Below are positions 58,850 to 64,000 of a DNA stretch of 64,000 bases, in pieces. The notes under the pieces were generated by a model. It saw only the letters and a list, made by a program, of their open reading frames with translations, was not told the origin of the DNA and made no database searches. The translations under genes and the position numbers were made by a program. The stretch is from NCBI GenBank assembly GCA_033977485.1, contig CM066992.1, forward strand, positions 104,271,450 to 104,335,449, in the 5' to 3' direction. The DNA is from Hydrangea macrophylla. Its lineage: Eukaryota; Streptophyta; Magnoliopsida; Cornales; Hydrangeaceae. The number at the start of each line of letters is the position of its first letter. Position 1 is the stretch's first letter.

Positions 58850-60960
58850 ATGGCGGTGGAGTACAAATGTTGCGTACTGGAGTTCTTCATTCACATAGCG
58901 ATTATAGTATTTCTGGTTGTGTTTGCTGGTTTGATGTCTGGACTCACTTTGGGGCTCATGTCTATGAGTCTCGTTGATCTTGAAGTTCTAGCGAAATCTG
59001 GAACACCTAGGAACCAAAAATATGCAGGTATTAAACTCTGGTTCTTCATTTGTGGCATTTCAATTTCCATTGTCGATAGTTTATGTTAGTCTTATTCTTT
59101 GCGATTGTTGCCCTAATGGCGTGTTTGTGTGTCTTGTCAGAGTTTGAACACTTAATACGGTCCGTTTGGTTTGACACAAACAAGAAAACAATTGATTTGC
59201 AATACTTGTTGTTTGTGGCAATTCTTGTGTTTAGTTTGACATAAAACTAGAATTCCAATTGATTTCTACGGTTTCTACCCAATTCTTGTTTTAGGGGATT
59301 TACAAATTCGGCCACTTTTGGTCGGATTTGTCAAGAATTCATTTCAGTTCTATTCTATTCTATTTCAAAATCAAACCAAACGGAATGTTAACTTGTGTTT
59401 TGCATCTTATTTGGAGGTATGAGTGGGTCGGCCATCATCAAGATCGTGACAATTGATGGAAAAGAAAAGAGAACACTGAGTAAAAGGCTTTTTAGGATTT
59501 TTTGTTCCTTAGAAAGGGAAACTGTGAGGAAAATATGAAGAAAAAATAAGATAAGAATGAATTGGAGTTTTTGAGTCAGTTACCTCTCTTTTATTGATTT
59601 TCTACGATATTTGAAAATTCAACTTAATATACAATCACAGCATGGGTAAAAGACACTGGCCTGTTTGGGAAAGCCTAAAATTGGGTCAGTTTCAGTTCTC
59701 ACTTTTTATCCGGTTCTTAGTGAGAACCAAGGTTACGTTGGTGTGACAAAGAAGCTATTTTAAGAGAATTAGTAGTGGGTACGGATTCATTCCTATGCAA
59801 GAAAATGACACTCACCAAACACTTACAATTTATAGAATGGTTCACTTATGAACCACATAACTGATTCTTTGCTTTCCCAAACAAGTTTTTACCTCTCATT
59901 TTCTCTTCTTCTATCTGTATATATCCGCAAATCAAACATGGCATATTTGTCACCATTTGTTGTGGTGACTCGTTTTCATTCTTTTGATGTGTGCTGGATG
60001 GGTGGCCTTCTCTGGATGATAAGGTTAATATATCTTTTAAATGGCATCTAAGAAATTATGGGGCGATTAAATTTTCTTTACTAGTCAAGAAGTGTTGCAA
60101 AATTTCATTTATTTTTATTTTTTTATTTGTCATTGGCTTTCTTCAGTGCTTACCTTTTTTTTTTTTTTTGGTATTGAATTGTGTAACCTGCTTCTCAAAT
60201 AGTAGATACATGTATAATGAGTTGTGTAACTGGTCTTTTCTCCTCTGAGTCATTTGAGATATAACTGTCCGTTTTGCTATTGGCTTTGTAGCTCTTACAT
60301 TGCATGTTTCGTAAACCATAAAGGTTAGCACACTTTGGAACTCTTTTTGCAAAATTTGGAAGCGGGTCTTATTTAATTGTCTTAGGGTTGTATTTATTGG
60401 CATTGGCTAGCATAAATTTTTTCAAAATGCTCTCTCTCTCTCTCTCTCCAGCCTGTATGTTGAAGAAAAGATATCTGGGAACTCTAAGATATCTTTGGGA
60501 GATGTTATATTGTTTCTATCTAGAAATATACATTTCAGAATTCCTAGGTGGTTCTCTAGACGTATAACTTTAATATCCCACATAGGGGGTTACTTGTGTG
60601 TTTCATTTTTATTTATTCTTTTTAGTTTTGCTTACATCATTCTGTCATTTTTGTCATTAATAAATTAGTCAGTCGACTTTTAAATTGCAATTTTTTCAGG
60701 CACAATTACAGTGAATACTGTTCGCTCCAGGGGTGTGGCATTAACAGTTCCCATAATATTGAAGGGGGAAGAGTAATACCCCATTACCCCAACTCATGAG
60801 AAAAACAGGGCTTGAATCTAATTGACAAAACTACTCTTTCGACTCTCTGTCCCGCACCAAAAATATGTATAAATTGGCCAAAAATTTTCGCATTGGGGGC
60901 CCTACCCCCGCATGGAACTTGTTTACTATCAGACTCAAATCCACTTCGCCCCCGCCACCA

Positions 60961-61016
<56 letters not shown>

Positions 61017-63948
61017 ATTGGGTCCGCCACTGAATATTGTTTTAATAGAATAGGTTTTACTGCAGTCCCATTTGTATCACTAGAATTGCTAAAATTGCTG
61101 TCCATTTGTTCAATTTTTCTTTTATTCATATTAAACCCTCTAGACTCTAAGACTTCTCTCTAGAATTCTAATTGAGCAATCTTGCGGGAAAATTAAAACC
61201 TAAAGAGAGGACAAGAAGACAAGAAAGATGACATCAAGTCGAAGCTCTCCGGTGTCAGAGTTTTTATTTGACGGTTCAAGGAAAAGGTGCCGCACTGGGC
61301 TAAAGGATAGTCTCAATCTCTCCTGATATAGGTGTACTTAGTGAAATGTTGCCCTTTTGGTACACGTAGTGCTGAATCTAGAAGGTTGTGTTTTGGAAAG
61401 GGAGGGAGTCAAAGCCTTTATTCTTGGCTGGGGGTCTTGTGAAGTTTGTGCGTCTTGTGAAGTTTGTGCTTTGTTTTGGGGGGTGAGAGGCATTGGTTGT
61501 TTTCATGTGGAGTACATAATAATTGCTTAAATGCTTTTGTTATTTTTTTTTGTTGTTGTTCTTGTTGTTTGTGGACCTATAGTATACTTTCTCTGAGACT
61601 CTCAACTCCTACCGGGATAGACACTACCAATGGCCCTCCTTTGCTGCTGTTCCATTTGGCACTGGATACAATTGTTTTAACCTGCATTTACGATCCAGTT
61701 AATAAAAGAAGCACAATTCAACATTTGAGCCACATTGCTGGACCTTCATATTTTCAGCTGGCAAACTTATTAATTAAGCCAAAGCTCAATTTTTCTTCAC
61801 CAATTGGTCTTCAATAAAGCAAACATATGTTATCACTCAAATGAATAAAATATCGGACATGGTGTATCATAATCTTTGTGCATTGTGCACAACTGTTTTA
61901 TTTTCATACTTTTTGACTGAAAACTGTGAAGCTGCCTGTATTTCTGGGAAAGTGATATGTTACTATGATAGTCATATATGATCATGGATTGGTATGCATA
62001 TCTTTTGTTTTTTTTCTTCTTTTAATTGGAAGTAATGAATTTATTGTAGTAGGGGCAACTAGCTGTAGCTGGATCTGTTCTATTTCTACGAGTTGACAGA
62101 TTGAGAGAACAAAGTAGGCTAAAAGTGACTTGTTACTATAATAGGCATTCTCGATTGTGGATTGCTTTTATTGTTTGAATGTGACTTGGTACTATAGTAG
62201 TAATTCTCGATTGTGGATTGCTATGCATTTTTTTCCTTCATCTGGAAGTGACGAATTTATTGATTAAGAGTGGAAAATGAAAATGCTCTTGGAGATTGCA
62301 TACAAAAGGGCCTCTACCAACCAAATGGACATATCATCTACCCATTCCATTACGAGATAATGCATGGGCTGCATTGTTTCCTACTCATTTGAACAAAAGT
62401 ACATAGAGAAACCTAAGGAAAGCATGGTATGTTGTCCTTCCACTCTGACTATAGGAGGACCGTATAGTATTGAGAAACACACACAAGCACTGTTTGCTGT
62501 ACCAAATGTCTAAATGTGGTAAAATGCAATTGGTGTGATGGCCAGTCAGTGATGGGTAACAATCAAATTTATTTTACATGCTATTATAAGTAATCGTACT
62601 TCTCCGAATTTGGTTACTTTTTTTGGAGTTCTTTTTAGTGTGATTTGATGCCACCAAATTGATTGCTTTTACCTTGCTATGACAGTTAAGATACTGCCCG
62701 TTGTGAAGAATCAGCATTTACTGCTTTGCACTCTGCTTATTTGCAATGCTGCTGCCATGGAGGTATACACTATTATCATGCTTTATGAAAGTCCTTTGAT
62801 AATATGTATCTGCAAGTTTTGGCATCCGAGACGGTTGTTCTTTTTGTCAGGCACTTCCTATTTTTCTCGATGGTCTGGTCACAGCATGGGTGCCATCCTG
62901 ATTTCAGTCACATTGATACTTCTATTTGGTGAGGTGAGGAGACAAATTTATGATATGTTATATTTACATTTGATGAGAGCTAATGAAGTCTGTGCAGATG
63001 AACACGCAGTGGGATTTTCCGTTTTAACTTATGCTCGTTTAGTATGCATATTTAGAGAAGGAAAAGGAAAGGAAAACTATTTTCTCTAGTTACTTGTGTT
63101 TTCCTCCGTGCTTATATAACATTAGAGACTAAAAATTTTCTGAGTATGATAAGAACTCATGGAAAGAAGGGAAATGATTCACAAAAAGGAAAATTAATAT
63201 TTATTTTCACCATTTTTTCTTTTTCTTCTTATTGCCCTTGTTGTTTTGTTTATTAACCAAACAAAGAGAAGAGTTTTCCTCATTGTTTTCTTTTCCTTTC
63301 CCTCACTAGATCCATGAACCAAACAAAGCCTTAGGAGGTTCAGAAGGGTAGCATTTCTGTGATTGGACCACTGGGTGGACTATGACTAGTGGTCCTTAAC
63401 CCTTCATCATTTTTACATAAGCAATTAATGTGGATCTGTTTGTCCTAACGCAAGAAGCGTTGTTAGAGAAGATATTCAACACCCCCCACACCACCCCCAC
63501 CCCCCCTCTTTTAGTTGGTTTCAAATGTAAGCAATTTGTAGTATGGGTATATGGATAGCATTTGTCACAGTAATATTTCAAGCTCCTGGGTATAATCAAC
63601 ATGGTGACTTTGCATGCACTTTTTTATTATGTAAACAGATTATACCACAGTCAGTTTGTTCTAGATTTGGATTGGCTATAGGTGCAGCTGTGGCACCATT
63701 TGTTCGCGTTCTTGTTTGGATCTGCTTTCCTGTTGCATATCCAATAAGCAAGGTGATAGTTGCTTGTCAGCACTTTTGTATTTGAATTTGGCTACTCCAG
63801 GGGAAGAGTTGATTACTTTTACATATTAGTGTTTTTGACTTTGTGTTTTATGTGATTTTCAGCTATTAGACTTTCTTCTAGGACATGGGCATGTAGCTCT
63901 CTTCTGCAGAGCTGAGTTAAAACACTTGTTGATATGCATGGTAATGAG
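58850..63948 (+). CDS. CNNM/DUF21 domain protein (CBS-pair family), exons 1-5 of a gene running off the right edge
   Basis: A membrane protein of the CNNM/Mam3 family, whose Arabidopsis members include the MGR magnesium transporters. Exons are 58850-59027, 62686-62762, 62851-62933, 63639-63752 and 63863-63948, all with GT-AG introns. Exon 1 has MAVEYKCC, then the first membrane span with [16 protein letters not shown]. Exon 2 has [13 protein letters not shown] and [10 protein letters not shown]. Exon 3 has [12 protein letters not shown] and [13 protein letters not shown]. Exon 4 has [15 protein letters not shown] and YPISK. Exon 5 has LLDFLLGH and the start of the linker to the CBS domains, which lie beyond the window. 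The sequence most resembles the At2g14520-type subgroup. Exons 3 and 5 are each one base short (83 and 86 bp) at a G run near 62890 and an A run near 63921. Read literally, the frame breaks twice. This is either consensus error or real damage. Confidence 0.85.
59162..59383. mobile_element. MITE-like inverted repeat in intron 1
   Basis: CCGTTTGGTTT (59162-59172) is matched by AAACCAAACGG (59373-59383). It encloses about 200 bp with further weak complementarity (TTGATTTG/GAATTC-type segments). The target duplication is not clear. Confidence 0.5.
60959..61012. repeat. Poly(C)-(CA)n microsatellite in intron 1
   Basis: About 18 C followed by roughly 17 CA units. Confidence 0.95.
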
Positions 63949-64000
63949 GTAATAAGTTTATAGCTTGGAAGTTTATGTTTCTTGACCTGGATACTTAATG

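Larger units (their letters stand above)
59028..62685 (+). other. Intron 1 of the CNNM/DUF21 gene
   Basis: 3.66 kb, GTATTA...GACAG. It contains a MITE-like inverted repeat (59162-59383), CT repeats near 60431, a C run followed by (CA)n at about 60959-61012, and AT-rich filler. The frames in it, such as those over the CA repeat, are chance. No nested gene is seen. Confidence 0.8.

Noticed and set aside
60784..61163. Several frames over the (CA)n tract
   Set aside because: Low-complexity translations of a microsatellite inside intron 1.

Overview
This is about 64 kb of a plant nuclear genome, most likely a eudicot. The evidence is Tat/Ogre-type and Athila-type Ty3/gypsy elements, a Ty1/copia element primed by initiator-Met tRNA, many Helitron termini, and an intron-containing gene of the plant CNNM/DUF21 (CBS-domain) family at the right edge. 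About nine tenths of the window is nested transposable elements. No prokaryotic or organellar gene order is visible.

Layout. (1) 1-2005: decayed Athila-like Ty3/gypsy integrase on the minus strand. (2) 2006-7686: 3' end of a Tat/Ogre-like element on the plus strand, with two tandem-repeat fields, a polypurine tract (PPT) and a 3.3-kb LTR. (3) 7687-11681: 3' end of an Athila-like element on the plus strand, ending in a 1355-bp LTR bounded by TGATC...GATCA. (4) That LTR is inserted in the Rep/helicase gene of Helitron A, which runs 11682-16852 and resumes at 33555-35821. (5) Helitron A is split by a non-autonomous retrotransposon at 16853-33549, arranged LTR-internal-LTR-internal-LTR and flanked by the 5-bp duplication ATACT. 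(6) The leftmost of those LTRs contains a complete, young-looking copia element (19881-24988) with a 1450-codon uninterrupted gag-pol. (7) Helitron B (35822-46451), a second Rep/helicase element of the same family, begins directly after the CTAG end of Helitron A. (8) 46452-58271 holds further Helitron 3' ends (hairpin plus CTAG), a tRNA-derived SINE, foldback elements and a captured exon of COP9 signalosome subunit 4 (CSN4). (9) 58272-64000: promoter, 5' UTR and first five exons of the CNNM/DUF21 gene, running off the right edge.

The nesting gives an order of events: Helitron A, then the ATACT-flanked LTR element, then its tandem duplication, then copia in one LTR copy. The Athila-like element is independently younger than Helitron A. 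Both Helitron Rep/helicase genes are broken. The copia polyprotein is the only transposon gene here that looks intact. The CNNM/DUF21 gene is the only likely host gene. It shows two one-base deficits in homopolymer runs, which are either assembly errors or real frameshifts.
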